Below the pieces are notes generated by a model that ran no database searches, was not told where the DNA came from, and worked only from the letters and a program-made list of their open reading frames with translations. From Promicromonospora sukumoe (GTDB lineage Bacteria > Actinomycetota > Actinomycetes > Actinomycetales > Cellulomonadaceae): a stretch of DNA of 64,000 nucleotides. Positions 45,233 to 55,300 of the stretch are shown here, piece by piece; the stretch's first letter is position 1, and each line of letters starts with the position of its first letter. A program made the position numbers and the translations under genes. The DNA lies in contig NZ_JACGWV010000002.1 of NCBI RefSeq assembly GCF_014137995.1, forward strand, positions 372,001 to 436,000. Reading direction: 5' to 3'.

Positions 45233-47548
45233 ATGGCCCAGTCACGACGTGCAGAACCGCAGCGAGCGCCGGGCGACCCGGTCCCCCGCCCGGTGGTCCG
45301 TCCACTCATCCGGCCGACCGCCCGGCGCAGCCACGTGCCACCGCTGGGCGTGTACGTCACGCCCGGCGGCGGCATCGACGCGGCCGTGCTGGCGTCCCAC
45401 GCGACCGCGGTGGACCTGTGCCTGATCGACGTGACCGACCCGGCGCTGGACGAGCACGACCCGGCCCGGTACACCGAGCGGCGGTTCGAGATGGTGGGTC
45501 CGGTGTACGGCGTGTGGCACACGCACGTGCCGGACGTCGCGCAGGGCCAGCGCTACGGCTTCCGCGTGTACGGGCCGTGGGAGCCGAAGGCGGGGATGCG
45601 GCACAACCCGGCGAAGCTGCTCGCCGACCCGTACGCCCGCGGGTTCGCGGGCCGGCTGCGGTACGGGCCCGAGGTCGTGGGTTCGGTGAGCACGGAGCGC
45701 GAGGACGGCTGGTGGCTCGGCGACCCGTACGGCCCGCCGGACGCGGCCGACTCCCTGGCGTACGTGCCGCACTCCGTCGTCGTCGGGCCGCTGCCGCCGC
45801 CCCCGCCGCTGACCCGGCCGCGCGTGCCGTGGGCGGACACCGTGGTCTACGAGGCGCACGTGCGCGGGCTGACGATGCTGCGCGAGGACATCCCGGAGGA
45901 GCTGCGGGGCACGTACGCGGGGGCGGCGCACCCTGCCGTCGTCGAGCACCTGAAGAGCCTGGGTGTCACCACGCTGGAGCTGCTGCCGATCCACAAGAGC
46001 GTGGCGGAGCCGCGGCTGGCGGCGCACGGGCTGACGAACTACTGGGGCTACAGCACGCTGGGCTTCTTCGCGCCCAACGCGGCGTACGCGACGCGGGCCG
46101 CGCAGGAGCAGGGCGCCGAGGCCGTGCTCGACGAGGTGCGCGGCATGGTGCACCTGCTGCACGAGGCGGGCATCGAGGTGCTGCTCGACGTGGTCTACAA
46201 CCACACGTGCGAGGGCGGCGACGACAGCCTGCACCTGTCCTGGCGCGGCCTCGACAACCCGGTCTACTACCTGCACGACGGCGCCTCGCCGGCCGCGCTC
46301 GCGGACGTGACGGGCACGGGCAACTCGCTGGACTTCCGGCGGCCGCGCGTGATCCAGCTCGCCCTGGACTCGCTGCGCTACTGGGCGCAGGCGGTGGGCG
46401 TGGACGGGTACCGGTTCGACCTGGCGGTGACGCTGGGCCGCGGCAACGCCGGGTTCGACCCGGACCACCCGTTCCTGGTGGCGCTGCAGACGGACCCGGT
46501 GCTCTCGGGCCTCAAGCTGGTCATGGAGCCGTGGGACGTGGGGCCGGGCGGCTGGCAGACGGGCTCGTTCCCGCCGCCGATGGCGGAGTGGAACGACCGG
46601 TTCCGGGACGCGGCGCGCGGGTTCTGGCTGGACGCGCCCAAGCAGGGCGTGCGCGGGCAGGAGATGCGCGGCCTGCGGGACCTGGCGACCCGCCTCGCGG
46701 GGAGCGCGGACCTGTTCGGACCGGGCGACCCGCCGCTGGTGCGCGGGCCCGTGGCGTCGGTCAACTACGTGACGGCGCACGACGGCTTCACGCTCGCCGA
46801 CCTGGTCGCCTACGACTACAAGCACAACGAGGCGAACGGTGAGGACAACCGCGACGGGTCGGACAACAACTCGTCGTGGAACCACGGGCTGGAGGGGCAC
46901 ACGACGTCGGGCGACGACGCCACCACGGAGCCGTGGCAGGCGATCGTGCCGCCGCGCCGCAAGTCGCAGCGCAACCTGCTGGGCACCCTGCTGCTTGCGG
47001 CGGGCACGCCCATGCTGACCGCGGGCGACGAGCTGGGCCGCACCCAGGGCGGCAACAGCAACGCCTACGTGCACGACAACGAGACGTCGTGGATCCGGTG
47101 GGCCGTGGACGACGCCGGCAACGACCTGCTGGAGACCACGCGCTACCTGCTGGCGCTGCGGCGCGAGCACCCGGCGCTGCGCGCGGACTCGTTCTACCTC
47201 GGCGCTCCCCGGCCGCACGAGACGGACACGGACCTGCTCTGGTACGCGGAGACGGGTGCGCCCATGGAGGTGGACACCTGGAACCAGCCGGGGCGGCGGG
47301 TGCTGCAGATGCTGCGGCCCGGGCCCGCGGCGGGCGACGCCGACGTGCTGCTGGTGATCAACGGCGGCCTGGACGACGTCGAGATGACGCTGCCGCCGCG
47401 CGACGGGGCCGCGCCGTGGGAGCTGGTCTGGGACTCGGCGTGGGACGCGCCCGTGGTGCCCGACGACGAGACCGGCCCCCGGACGTCGGTGACCCTGGAG
47501 GCGCTGAACATCAACGTGCTGCTGTCGCGCGGGGACCGTCCTGGCTAA
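45233..47548 (+). CDS. glgX: Glycogen debranching enzyme (GlgX-type, GH13)
   Basis: This 771-residue GH13 isoamylase-type enzyme hydrolyses alpha-1,6 branches of glycogen. An N-terminal CBM48-like domain (GYRFRVYGPW-type segment near residue 100) precedes the barrel. Conserved regions are LLDVVYNHTCEGG, GYRFDLAVTLG (nucleophile Asp), VMEPWDVGPGGW (acid Glu) and VNYVTAHDGFTLADL. ATG at 45233 or 45224 could start it. It is divergent from etfB. The flavoprotein gene follows 9 nt after its stop, probably co-transcribed. Confidence 0.92.
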   Translation: MAQSRRAEPQRAPGDPVPRPVVRPLIRPTARRSHVPPLGVYVTPGGGIDAAVLASHATAVDLCLIDVTDPALDEHDPARYTERRFEMVGPVYGVWHTHVPDVAQGQRYGFRVYGPWEPKAGMRHNPAKLLADPYARGFAGRLRYGPEVVGSVSTEREDGWWLGDPYGPPDAADSLAYVPHSVVVGPLPPPPPLTRPRVPWADTVVYEAHVRGLTMLREDIPEELRGTYAGAAHPAVVEHLKSLGVTTLELLPIHKSVAEPRLAAHGLTNYWGYSTLGFFAPNAAYATRAAQEQGAEAVLDEVRGMVHLLHEAGIEVLLDVVYNHTCEGGDDSLHLSWRGLDNPVYYLHDGASPAALADVTGTGNSLDFRRPRVIQLALDSLRYWAQAVGVDGYRFDLAVTLGRGNAGFDPDHPFLVALQTDPVLSGLKLVMEPWDVGPGGWQTGSFPPPMAEWNDRFRDAARGFWLDAPKQGVRGQEMRGLRDLATRLAGSADLFGPGDPPLVRGPVASVNYVTAHDGFTLADLVAYDYKHNEANGEDNRDGSDNNSSWNHGLEGHTTSGDDATTEPWQAIVPPRRKSQRNLLGTLLLAAGTPMLTAGDELGRTQGGNSNAYVHDNETSWIRWAVDDAGNDLLETTRYLLALRREHPALRADSFYLGAPRPHETDTDLLWYAETGAPMEVDTWNQPGRRVLQMLRPGPAAGDADVLLVINGGLDDVEMTLPPRDGAAPWELVWDSAWDAPVVPDDETGPRTSVTLEALNINVLLSRGDRPG

Positions 47549-47557
47549 GGTGCGCAC

Positions 47558-49273
47558 ATGACTGACTCCGTCCACAACAACGACGTTGCCACCACGGGGA
47601 ACACCGACGTGATCGTCATCGGCGCGGGCCTGTCCGGGCTCGTGACCGCCACCGAGCTGACGGCCGCGGGCAAGCGCGTGGTCCTGCTCGACCAGGAGCC
47701 GGCCGCCTCGCTGGGCGGCCAGGCCTGGTGGTCCTTCGGCGGGCTGTTCCTGGTCGGCTCCCCTGAGCAGCGCCGGCTCAAGGTGCGCGACTCCGCCGAG
47801 CTCGCGTTCTCCGACTGGCTCGGTTCGGCGCAGTTCGATCCCGGCGCCGAGCGCGGCGAGGGCCCGGACCGGTTCGGCTACCGGTGGGCCAAGGGCTTCG
47901 TCGAGTTCGCCGCGGGTGACCTGCGGCCCTGGCTGCACGCCAAGGGCGTGCGCTGGTTCCCGCTGGTGCAGTGGGCGGAGCGCGGCGGCTACCCCGCCGG
48001 CGGGCACGGCAACTCGGTACCGCGCTTCCACGTCACGTGGGGCACCGGCCCGGCCGTCGTCGAGCCGTTCGTCGCCGCGGCGCACGCCGCGAACAAGGCG
48101 GGCCTGCTCGACCTGCGCTTCCGGCACCGGGTCACCTCCCTGGTCGTCACCGACGGCCGCGTCACCGGCGTGCGCGCCGAGATCCTGGCCGACGACGACG
48201 CCGGCCGCGGCGAACCCTCCAGCCGCGCGGTGACCGGCGAGGTGGAGCTGTCCGCCCAGGCCGTCGTGATCGCGAGCGGCGGCATCGGCGCGAACCACGA
48301 CCTGGCGCGCGCCCGCTGGTCCGCCGACGCCGGGAGCCTCCCCGGGCGGATGCTCTCGGGCGTGCCGGACTCCACGGACGGGCTCATGCTGGGCGTCGCC
48401 GCCGACTCCGGCGCGGCGCTGGTGCACGAGGACCGCATGTGGCACTACCCCGAGGGCATCGCCAACCACTCGCCGGTGTGGACGCAGCACGGCATCCGCA
48501 TCCTGCCCGGCCCGTCGTCGCTGTGGCTCGACGCCGACGGCAACCGGCTGCCCGGGCCCCTGTTCCCGGGCTTCGACGCGCTTGGCGCGCTGCAGCACGT
48601 GACCACACGGGGCGACGACCACTCCTGGTTCGTGCTGAACAAGACGATCATGGAGAAGGAGTTCGCGCTGTCGGGCTCCGAGCAGAACCCCGACCTGACC
48701 GGCAAGTCCGTGCCGCTGCTCCTGGAGCGGGTCCGGGGCCGGTCGGTGCCGGTGCGGACCTTCGCGGAGCAGTCGGACGAGTTCCTCTGGGCCGACACCC
48801 CGGCCGAGCTGGCCGCGAAGATGAACGCGCTGACCGCCGCGACGCCCGGGTCGCGGGGGTCCGTCGACGGGGAGGCCCTGGCGGCGCTGGTCGCGGCCCG
48901 CGACGCGCAGGTCGCCACGGGTCTGGGCAAGGACCCGCAGGTCGTGGCGACGGCGGCCGCGCGGCACTTCATCGTGGACAAGGCCATCCGGGTCTCCCCG
49001 CCGCGCGCGCTCACCGACCCGCAGGACGGGCCGCTGCTCGCCGTGCGCCTCTCCGTGCTGACCCGCAAGACGCTGGGCGGCCTGTGGTGCGACGAGACCG
49101 GCCGGGCGCTGACGCCCGACGGCGACGTGCTGGAGGGCCTGTGGGCCGTGGGCGAGGCCGCGGGCTTCGGCGGCGGCGGCGCGCACGGGCACCGCGCGCT
49201 GGAGGGCACGTTCCTGGGCGGCTGCCTCTTCACGGGCCGCACGACGGGGCGGGCGCTGGCTGCTGCTCTGTAG
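47558..49273 (+). CDS. KsdD-like FAD-binding dehydrogenase
   Basis: This 571-residue flavoprotein of the fumarate reductase/3-ketosteroid dehydrogenase family has the FAD dinucleotide motif DVIVIGAGLSGLVTATELTA, followed by GGQAWWSFGGLFLVGSPEQ. A second FAD segment is near the end (GLWAVGEAAGFGGGGAHGHRALEGTFLGG). It oxidises or reduces an unsaturated bond; no steroid gene is nearby, so the substrate is unknown. The ATG follows AAGG at 6 nt and lies 9 nt after glgX. It converges on tyrA. Confidence 0.85.
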   Translation: MTDSVHNNDVATTGNTDVIVIGAGLSGLVTATELTAAGKRVVLLDQEPAASLGGQAWWSFGGLFLVGSPEQRRLKVRDSAELAFSDWLGSAQFDPGAERGEGPDRFGYRWAKGFVEFAAGDLRPWLHAKGVRWFPLVQWAERGGYPAGGHGNSVPRFHVTWGTGPAVVEPFVAAAHAANKAGLLDLRFRHRVTSLVVTDGRVTGVRAEILADDDAGRGEPSSRAVTGEVELSAQAVVIASGGIGANHDLARARWSADAGSLPGRMLSGVPDSTDGLMLGVAADSGAALVHEDRMWHYPEGIANHSPVWTQHGIRILPGPSSLWLDADGNRLPGPLFPGFDALGALQHVTTRGDDHSWFVLNKTIMEKEFALSGSEQNPDLTGKSVPLLLERVRGRSVPVRTFAEQSDEFLWADTPAELAAKMNALTAATPGSRGSVDGEALAALVAARDAQVATGLGKDPQVVATAAARHFIVDKAIRVSPPRALTDPQDGPLLAVRLSVLTRKTLGGLWCDETGRALTPDGDVLEGLWAVGEAAGFGGGGAHGHRALEGTFLGGCLFTGRTTGRALAAAL

Positions 49274-49307
49274 CCGGGTGAGGGGTAGGGACTGAGCGGG
49301 CACTCAT

Positions 49308-49356
49308 CAGGCCGGAGGCGACCGTTACCCCGGGGGTTACGGTCGCCTGCGGCCTG
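49308..49356. terminator. Bidirectional hairpin terminator between the flavoprotein gene and tyrA
   Basis: Two 24-nt arms (49308-49331 and 49333-49356) pair with two mismatches and almost no loop. The arm begins CAGGCCGGAGGCGACCG. Outer bases around 49294 and 49370 extend pairing partly. Confidence 0.7.
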
Positions 49357-49384
49357 GTGAGCGGCCGCTCACCTCGTCAGCGGA

Positions 49385-50401
49385 TCAGCGGAGCAGGGCC
49401 GACTCCGGGGTCAGGGCGATGAGCACCGCGCCCTGTGCGCACCGCGTGAGGAGCTCCGCGGGCCAGTCGCCCGTCAGCGGGACCTCCTCGACGTCGCGGG
49501 CCGCCGCGACCCCGGCCCCGTCGGCGTCGCCCGGGTGCAGGCCCGTCACGCGCGCCGTCCCGCCGCGGCCCAGCCGCTCCCGGACCGGGTCGGGGCGGTC
49601 GAAGAACCAGTGCGTCGGCGCGTTGGAGTCCAGCGCGTCCGCGAGGCGTTCCAGGTCCCGGGCCGCCAGCCGCAGCGCCGGGGCCACCCAGGCCGCGTTC
49701 TCGGTGACCATCGCCTCGGTGCGACGCGGGTCGGTAAACCCGACCCGGGTCCCGTCGCGGAACGAGCCCGCGGCCAGCCGCAGCGCCACGTCCCGCACGG
49801 GCGCGCCCGCGACGGCGCCGAGGAGCTGGTTGGCCAGCACGTGCGGCACGTGGGACACCAGGGCGACGGCCTCGTCGTGCAGGTCGTCGGTCAGCACCGC
49901 GGCGGTGCCGCCAAGCGGCCCCGTGACCAGCCGCAGCACCCGCAGCAGCCGGTCCGGGTCGGTCGCGGGGGTCACGGTCACCGCCCACGGGACGCCCTGC
50001 ATGAGCTCCGCCGACGACGCCGCGAACCCGCTCTGCTCCGTCCCCGACATCGGGTGCGCGCCGACGTACCGCTCCCCCAGCCCGGCCTCGGTCACCGCGT
50101 CCCGGACGGGCCCCTTCACGGACCCGACGTCGGTCACCGTCGGGTCCCAGCCCGGCTCGTCCGCCAGGGCCTCGGCGAGCTCCGCCGCCACGGAGCGCAT
50201 GGCGCGCAGGGGCGCTGCGAGCACCACGACGTCCGGCCGGTTGGCGGCCAGGTGCGCGACGTCGTCCGCGATCGTGAGGCCCGCGGCGCGCGCCTGACCG
50301 CCCGAGGCCGGGTCGGTGGCGACCACGGGCACGCCCGCCGCCTGGAGGGCGCGTGCGAGCGAACCCCCGACCAGCCCCAGGCCGACGACGCCGACGCTCA
50401 C
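49385..50401 (-). CDS. tyrA: Prephenate dehydrogenase
   Basis: This 338-residue TyrA makes 4-hydroxyphenylpyruvate for tyrosine synthesis. It has the NAD-binding VGVVGLGLVGGSLARAL and the conserved GAHPMSGTEQSG with the catalytic His. C-terminal helices include VSHVPHVLANQLLG. No ACT domain is present. The GTG at 50401 overlaps the pheA stop by 4 nt; a GTG one codon upstream is equally possible. The pair pheA-tyrA forms the end branch of aromatic amino acid synthesis. Confidence 0.93.
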   Translation of the reverse strand: MSVGVVGLGLVGGSLARALQAAGVPVVATDPASGGQARAAGLTIADDVAHLAANRPDVVVLAAPLRAMRSVAAELAEALADEPGWDPTVTDVGSVKGPVRDAVTEAGLGERYVGAHPMSGTEQSGFAASSAELMQGVPWAVTVTPATDPDRLLRVLRLVTGPLGGTAAVLTDDLHDEAVALVSHVPHVLANQLLGAVAGAPVRDVALRLAAGSFRDGTRVGFTDPRRTEAMVTENAAWVAPALRLAARDLERLADALDSNAPTHWFFDRPDPVRERLGRGGTARVTGLHPGDADGAGVAAARDVEEVPLTGDWPAELLTRCAQGAVLIALTPESALLR

Positions 50402-51432
50402 CACAGCAAGCCCCGCCCGCGGTCCTCGGCCACGTCCTTCGCGGACACGGAGCCGACCGGCACGTGGTCCGGGTCGAGCACGCCGTCGAGCGCCCGGAAG
50501 CCCGCCCCCGCCGGGAACAGGCCGAGCGTCTTGAGGGAGTCGCCCGCGGCGAGCAGGTCACCCAGCACCTCGCGCGCGCCCTGGTCCCACGGCGCCTCGT
50601 CGAAGGTCACGACGAACACGTACTTGCTCTCCTGCGCCTTGAGCGGCCGGGTGATCAGGCTCGACATGTTCACGCCCCGGTCGCCGAACGCGGCGGTGAT
50701 CCGCGCCAGCACGCCCGGCCCGGTCACCGAGGGCGTGATCGCCAGCATCGTCTTCCAGTCCGTGGCACCGGCCGCGCGGGACCCGGCCAGGTACGCGGCG
50801 GCCGCGCTGCGCCGGGTCAGGACGAGGAACCGCGTACGGCCGCCCCGGAAGTCCTCGACCGCCTTCGCGTAGGTCTCCAGCCCGTACAGCTCACCGCAGA
50901 TCGTCGGGCCCAGGGCGATCGTCCCCGGCCCGGCGTCGCGGCAGGCGGCCGCGTTGGACGACGCCGGGGCCGTCGCCAGCCCCGTGCCGGTCACGAAGCC
51001 GGAGCACTGCGCCAGCCCGTGCGGGTGCGCGGACACCTCGGTGAGGTCGCCGTGGTCGGGCCGCACGAACGCGTCGAACGAGACGTCGAGCGCCACCTCG
51101 TCGACGGCCACGACGTCCGCGCTGGACAGCAGCGCGTCCAGCGACGGCACCACGTAGCCCTCCACGGAGGACTCGATCGCGACGACGCCCACGTCGGCGG
51201 TGCCCGCCGCGACGACGTCGTGCACGTCCTTGACGGTGTCCAGCGGTTCGGCGGTCACCGCACCGGGCGCGGTGTCCGCGCCGCGCGCGGCGTCGTCGTC
51301 GTCGTCGGGCAGGGTGCCGGACGACGCCGTGCCGGAGGGCGCGGGCCGGCGCGCCCACTCCAGCGCGGCCTGGTGCGTGAAGGTGCCCTCGGGGCCCAGG
51401 TAGGCGACGCGGGTGCCGCCCGGCGCGGTCAT
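50398..51432 (-). CDS. pheA: Prephenate dehydratase
   Basis: This 344-residue PheA converts prephenate to phenylpyruvate. The catalytic domain starts RVAYLGPEGTFTHQAALEWA and has VVAIESSVEGYVVPSLD and the TRFLVL motif near its end. A C-terminal ACT domain (LAITPSVTGPGVLARITAAFGDRG) provides phenylalanine feedback. An acidic insert with five Asp and Ala/Gly-rich residues near residue 40 interrupts the usual spacing. The ATG overlaps the upstream gene by 4 nt. Confidence 0.93.
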   Translation of the reverse strand: MTAPGGTRVAYLGPEGTFTHQAALEWARRPAPSGTASSGTLPDDDDDAARGADTAPGAVTAEPLDTVKDVHDVVAAGTADVGVVAIESSVEGYVVPSLDALLSSADVVAVDEVALDVSFDAFVRPDHGDLTEVSAHPHGLAQCSGFVTGTGLATAPASSNAAACRDAGPGTIALGPTICGELYGLETYAKAVEDFRGGRTRFLVLTRRSAAAAYLAGSRAAGATDWKTMLAITPSVTGPGVLARITAAFGDRGVNMSSLITRPLKAQESKYVFVVTFDEAPWDQGAREVLGDLLAAGDSLKTLGLFPAGAGFRALDGVLDPDHVPVGSVSAKDVAEDRGRGLLW

Positions 51433-52268
51433 GCCCACCGCGGGGTCAGCGCGTCCGGGCCGGGCACGAACGACCCGCCCGGCAGCACGGCCAGCGTACG
51501 GTGCGCGACGCCGCGCTCGGTCAGCGCGTCGACCAGCACCGACAGCTTGTCCGACGTCGGGCAGGAGAACGACGCGAAGAAGACGTGCGGCCCGCCCGAC
51601 GACGGCTGGCTGCGCAGGTGGTCCAGGTCGAGCCCGGCGTCGGCGATGACCGCGAGGGTGGGCTGCAGGGAGCCGAGGTGGTCGTCGGCCGGGCCGAACG
51701 CGAGCCACACCTGTGCCGGCTCGCTGAAGGGAGGCCAGTCGTCGCGGGACTCCAGCAGGCCGTACCAGACCGGGTCGCCCTCGGCGAGGGCCGCGCTGTC
51801 CGGGAGCTCCGCGAAGCCCGCCGGGACCCGGGAGCGCTCGATGACCAGCGACCCACCCTCGCCCGCGAGCGCGATGCGCTCCTCGACGCTGGTGCGGGTG
51901 GGCACCAGGCGCGGGCTCACGCCCAGGCCACGCAGCACGCTCGCGCAGTCGCGCATGCCCGCCTCGTCGATCACGACCTGACCCACGGTGGCGCCCGCGC
52001 CGACCCAGACCCACTGGCCGGGCACGGCCACCGCCGCCGTCATGATGAGCGACGAGGCGCCCTCCAGGAGGGCGCCCTCGAGGCCCGGCGCCGGGTGCTC
52101 CGGGTGTCCCAGGTGCACCACGGCCGCCAGGGCCTCGATGCTCGCGACCGTGGCGAGCGTGTCCGCCGTGGTCCCGAGGTCGAGCAGCTCGACCGGGTCG
52201 TTCCATCCCGCCATCCGCGCGGCAAGCACCGCGTGCGCGGGAGACTCCCGCTCGCTACGTCCAAGCAT
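51429..52268 (-). CDS. PheA-associated protein with degenerate ACT-like C-terminus, function unknown
   Basis: I do not recognise this 279-residue protein as a named family. Its C-terminal 110 residues (VWLAFGPADDHLGSLQPTLA, then ADAGLDLDHLRSQPSSGG and VFFASFSC) follow the same pattern as the ACT domain of the adjacent PheA, with hydrophobic positions, glycines and spacing retained. The N-terminal half has no catalytic dehydratase motif. It may be a decayed PheA paralogue acting as an amino acid sensor or partner of PheA. Its stop overlaps the pheA start by 4 nt, so it is the first gene of a three-gene operon. A TAGGTT box 6 nt upstream indicates a leaderless start. Confidence 0.55.
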   Translation of the reverse strand: MLGRSERESPAHAVLAARMAGWNDPVELLDLGTTADTLATVASIEALAAVVHLGHPEHPAPGLEGALLEGASSLIMTAAVAVPGQWVWVGAGATVGQVVIDEAGMRDCASVLRGLGVSPRLVPTRTSVEERIALAGEGGSLVIERSRVPAGFAELPDSAALAEGDPVWYGLLESRDDWPPFSEPAQVWLAFGPADDHLGSLQPTLAVIADAGLDLDHLRSQPSSGGPHVFFASFSCPTSDKLSVLVDALTERGVAHRTLAVLPGGSFVPGPDALTPRWA

Positions 52269-52274
52269 GTGCCG

Positions 52275-52280
52275 AACCTA
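52275..52280 (-). promoter_or_regulatory. -10 box (TAGGTT) of the pheA-tyrA operon
   Basis: On the minus strand, TAGGTT is followed by exactly 6 nt and the ATG at 52268. No ribosome site is present, so a leaderless mRNA is inferred. Confidence 0.45.
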
Positions 52281-52308
52281 CCGCCGCGAGAGCCTCAGAG
52301 CCGCACCG

Positions 52309-55300
52309 TCAGTCGCACACCACCGGGTTGTCCGGGTTGTAGGTGTGGTTGAACGAGTTCTCCTTGACGACCTTGCCCTCGTGCAGCACCTTGCGGGAGA
52401 TGGTGACCGAGAACCCGGGCTCACCGCCCGGGTAGGCCTCGCAGTCGCCCGAGGAGTCGTGGATCGCCGACGTCGGGACGACGTTCCGCTTCTCGCTCGT
52501 GTGCTCCTGCACCGTGTAGTACTTGGTGCTCCAGATCCGGACCGTGAGCTGGCCGCCGGACACGTAGGCCTGCATGACCGCGCCGTAGGGCGAGTCGTTC
52601 TTGAACTTCATGTCCTTGGCGCCCACGTAGATCGTGGCCTCGCGGCCCGCGGGGTAGCGCTCGAACCAGAAGGAGTGCGCGTGGTGCTCGACGTCGTCGT
52701 ACCCGGCGAAGAAGCCCGCGTTGAACGAGGTGGTGGCCATCTGCGAGAGACCGCCGCCCACCGCCTCCACGTGCTCGCCGTTCTCGATGACGCCCGCGTC
52801 GAAGTACCCGTTCTCCAGCGTGATCGGGGCCAGGGCCTCCAGCAGGGAGAAGGTCTCGCCCGGCTTGATGAGGTTGCCCGTGACCATCTGGGCGCCTCGC
52901 ACGAGGTTCTGGGTGCGGACGGGCTCGTCGGTCAGCGGGGTGCTGAACTCGGAGACGACCTCCTTGACGCCCAGGGCCTCCAGCGACTCGACGGTGTCCT
53001 TCGGGTCCTGCTCGACGAGCTCGACCGAGGTCTCGCGGTCGTCGCCCATGGCGGCGATCCGCACCGCCTTGCCGGCCTGGGCGGGGTCGAGCGTGGTGCC
53101 GGTCTTGCCGGCGACGACGGTCGGCTTGCCGCCCGCGAACTCGAAGTGCGCGTCGGAGGGCACGTCCAGGAGGTTGGTGGTGCCGGCGACGATCGCCGCG
53201 ACGGTCGACTCCCGGTCGATGATGACGACGAGGTTGTCCTTCTTCTGCTCGAAGCGGATCAGCCCGGACAGCACCTGCGGCGAGAGCGTCGGCTGCTGAC
53301 CGCCCACCGACACGGTGACCGGCCCCGAGACGACCTTCTGCGCGACGGCGAACTGGTCGTCGGTCTTGGCCTGCGTGATCACGGGGTCGACAGGCTCGAC
53401 CGGCAGGTCGAACGGCCCCTCCGAGTGCAGCCAGCGCTCCCGGATGATGCGCGAGGTCTCGCTCGCGACGATGCGCGAGCCCACCTTGGCGTCCGTCTTG
53501 ACGGCCTGGCCGTCGACGAACCCGACGGTGCCGTCCACGGGCTCCACCGCGAGCGACTCCTCCAGGCCGCCGACCGCGGCGTCGAACTTCTCGGAGTCGA
53601 TGGCCAGGAGCAGCTCCTGCTCGGAACCGCCGAACGCCTGCGCCCACATGCGCGCCGGGCTCAGCGAGAAGCCCGTGAGCTCCGCCGCCGTCCCCTCGGC
53701 GTCGATCGTCAGACCGGCGGGCTCCGGGGAGAACTGGGCCTTGCCCTCGCCCGCCGTGAGCCCGATCGGCTCCTTGAGGCGCGGGCCGAGCTGCTCGGTC
53801 AGCGCGGCCGCCGCCTCGGACTGCGTCATGCCGCCGACGTTCACGCCGGCCACCGTCGTGTCGCGCGGCACCGTGTCGCTCACGCCCCACGCGGAGAACG
53901 CGTAGACCGCGAACAGCACGACGGCGCCGAGCACCGAGAACAGGGCGATCTTGGGGGCCCGGCTCGGGGCGCCGTCGCCGGAGAGGCCGAAGAAGCCGTC
54001 CTGGCCCGAGGAACCCGGGCCGTTCGGGCCGCCGGGGCCGTTCGGGCCGTCGGGGCCCTCGACGCTGGTAGCCGTCGGGGCTCCCTCGGGGCGCACCGGC
54101 GCCCAGCTCGTCAGCGGGCGCGCGACGCGCTGGATGGCGCCGGTCAGCGGCTTGAGGAACGGGATCTGGCCGCCGTCCGTCGTCGGCGCGGCGCCCGGGG
54201 CCGACGGCGCCGGCGTGCCGGGGCCCGACGGGGCGGCCGCGCCGGGGCGCGGGGCGAACGAGGGGGCCGACGGCGGGGCGGAGGCGGCGTTGGCCGCTGC
54301 TGCTCCGGCTGCTGCGGTGCCGGCTGCTGCTGCGCTGCCTGCCGCGGCGTCGGACGCGCCGGACTGCGCGGCTGCTCCGGCGGCTGCAGCTGCGCCTGCT
54401 GCGGCGCCCGCCGCGGCGGGCGGGATCGTGCCGGGCCTGGTGGAGCTCGTCCCGGCGCCGGTCTTGGGCGGGCGGTCGAACGCGAAGACGCGCGGGGTGT
54501 ACCCGCTCCTCGGCTTGGTGGTCTTGGCAGGCGGGGACGCGAGCTCCTGGACCACGGTCTGCAGGACGGACACCTGGTCGGGGTCGTCGGCGGTCGGCTC
54601 GGCGGGCTTGCCCGATGTGTCCGGCGTGGTCGCGTCGGCGGGCTTGTCGCCCGCGGCGGGGGTGGCGGGGGTGGCGGACTTGCCGGCCGGTGCCGGGGTG
54701 GCGGGCTTGCCGGCCTGGCCCGAGGCTACGGGAGCGGCAGGAGCCGCCGGGGTCGCGGGAGCCGCAGGCGAGGTTCCGGAGGCGGGCTTGTCCGCGGCAG
54801 CAGGAGTGCCAGGTGCGGCGGGTGTGGCCGACGCGGCAGGGGCGCCGGGAGCAGCCGAGGCGGCCGCGGCGCCTGCTGCGGCACCTGCCGCCGCTGCGGT
54901 TGCGGCGCCGGTCGCGCCGTCCGACGAGTCGGGGGTGGCGGGCTTGCTCGCGGCGGCCTGGTTCCCTGCCGCAGGCACAGACGCGGCGGACTTGCCCGCG
55001 GCGCCCGGTGCGTCGGCGGATCCGGCCGCGGGGGCCGCCCCGTCGGACGACGAGGCAGCGGAAGCAGCCGCCGCGGAGGCAGCAGGCGTTCCCGGAGCCG
55101 CGGGTGCCGGTGCGCCGGTACGGTTCCCGGCGTCCGGGACCGGAGCACGGTTCGCGGCGTCGGGCGTGCCGGCGCCGGAAGCGGCGGGCGCGGTGGTGTC
55201 GCGCGTCGGCGCCTCGGCGGGCGTGCTCGCGCCGGCGGAAGCACCGGACGGAACGGAGTCGACGATCGGGCCCGCACCAGCCGGCGGGACCGACGGCGCC

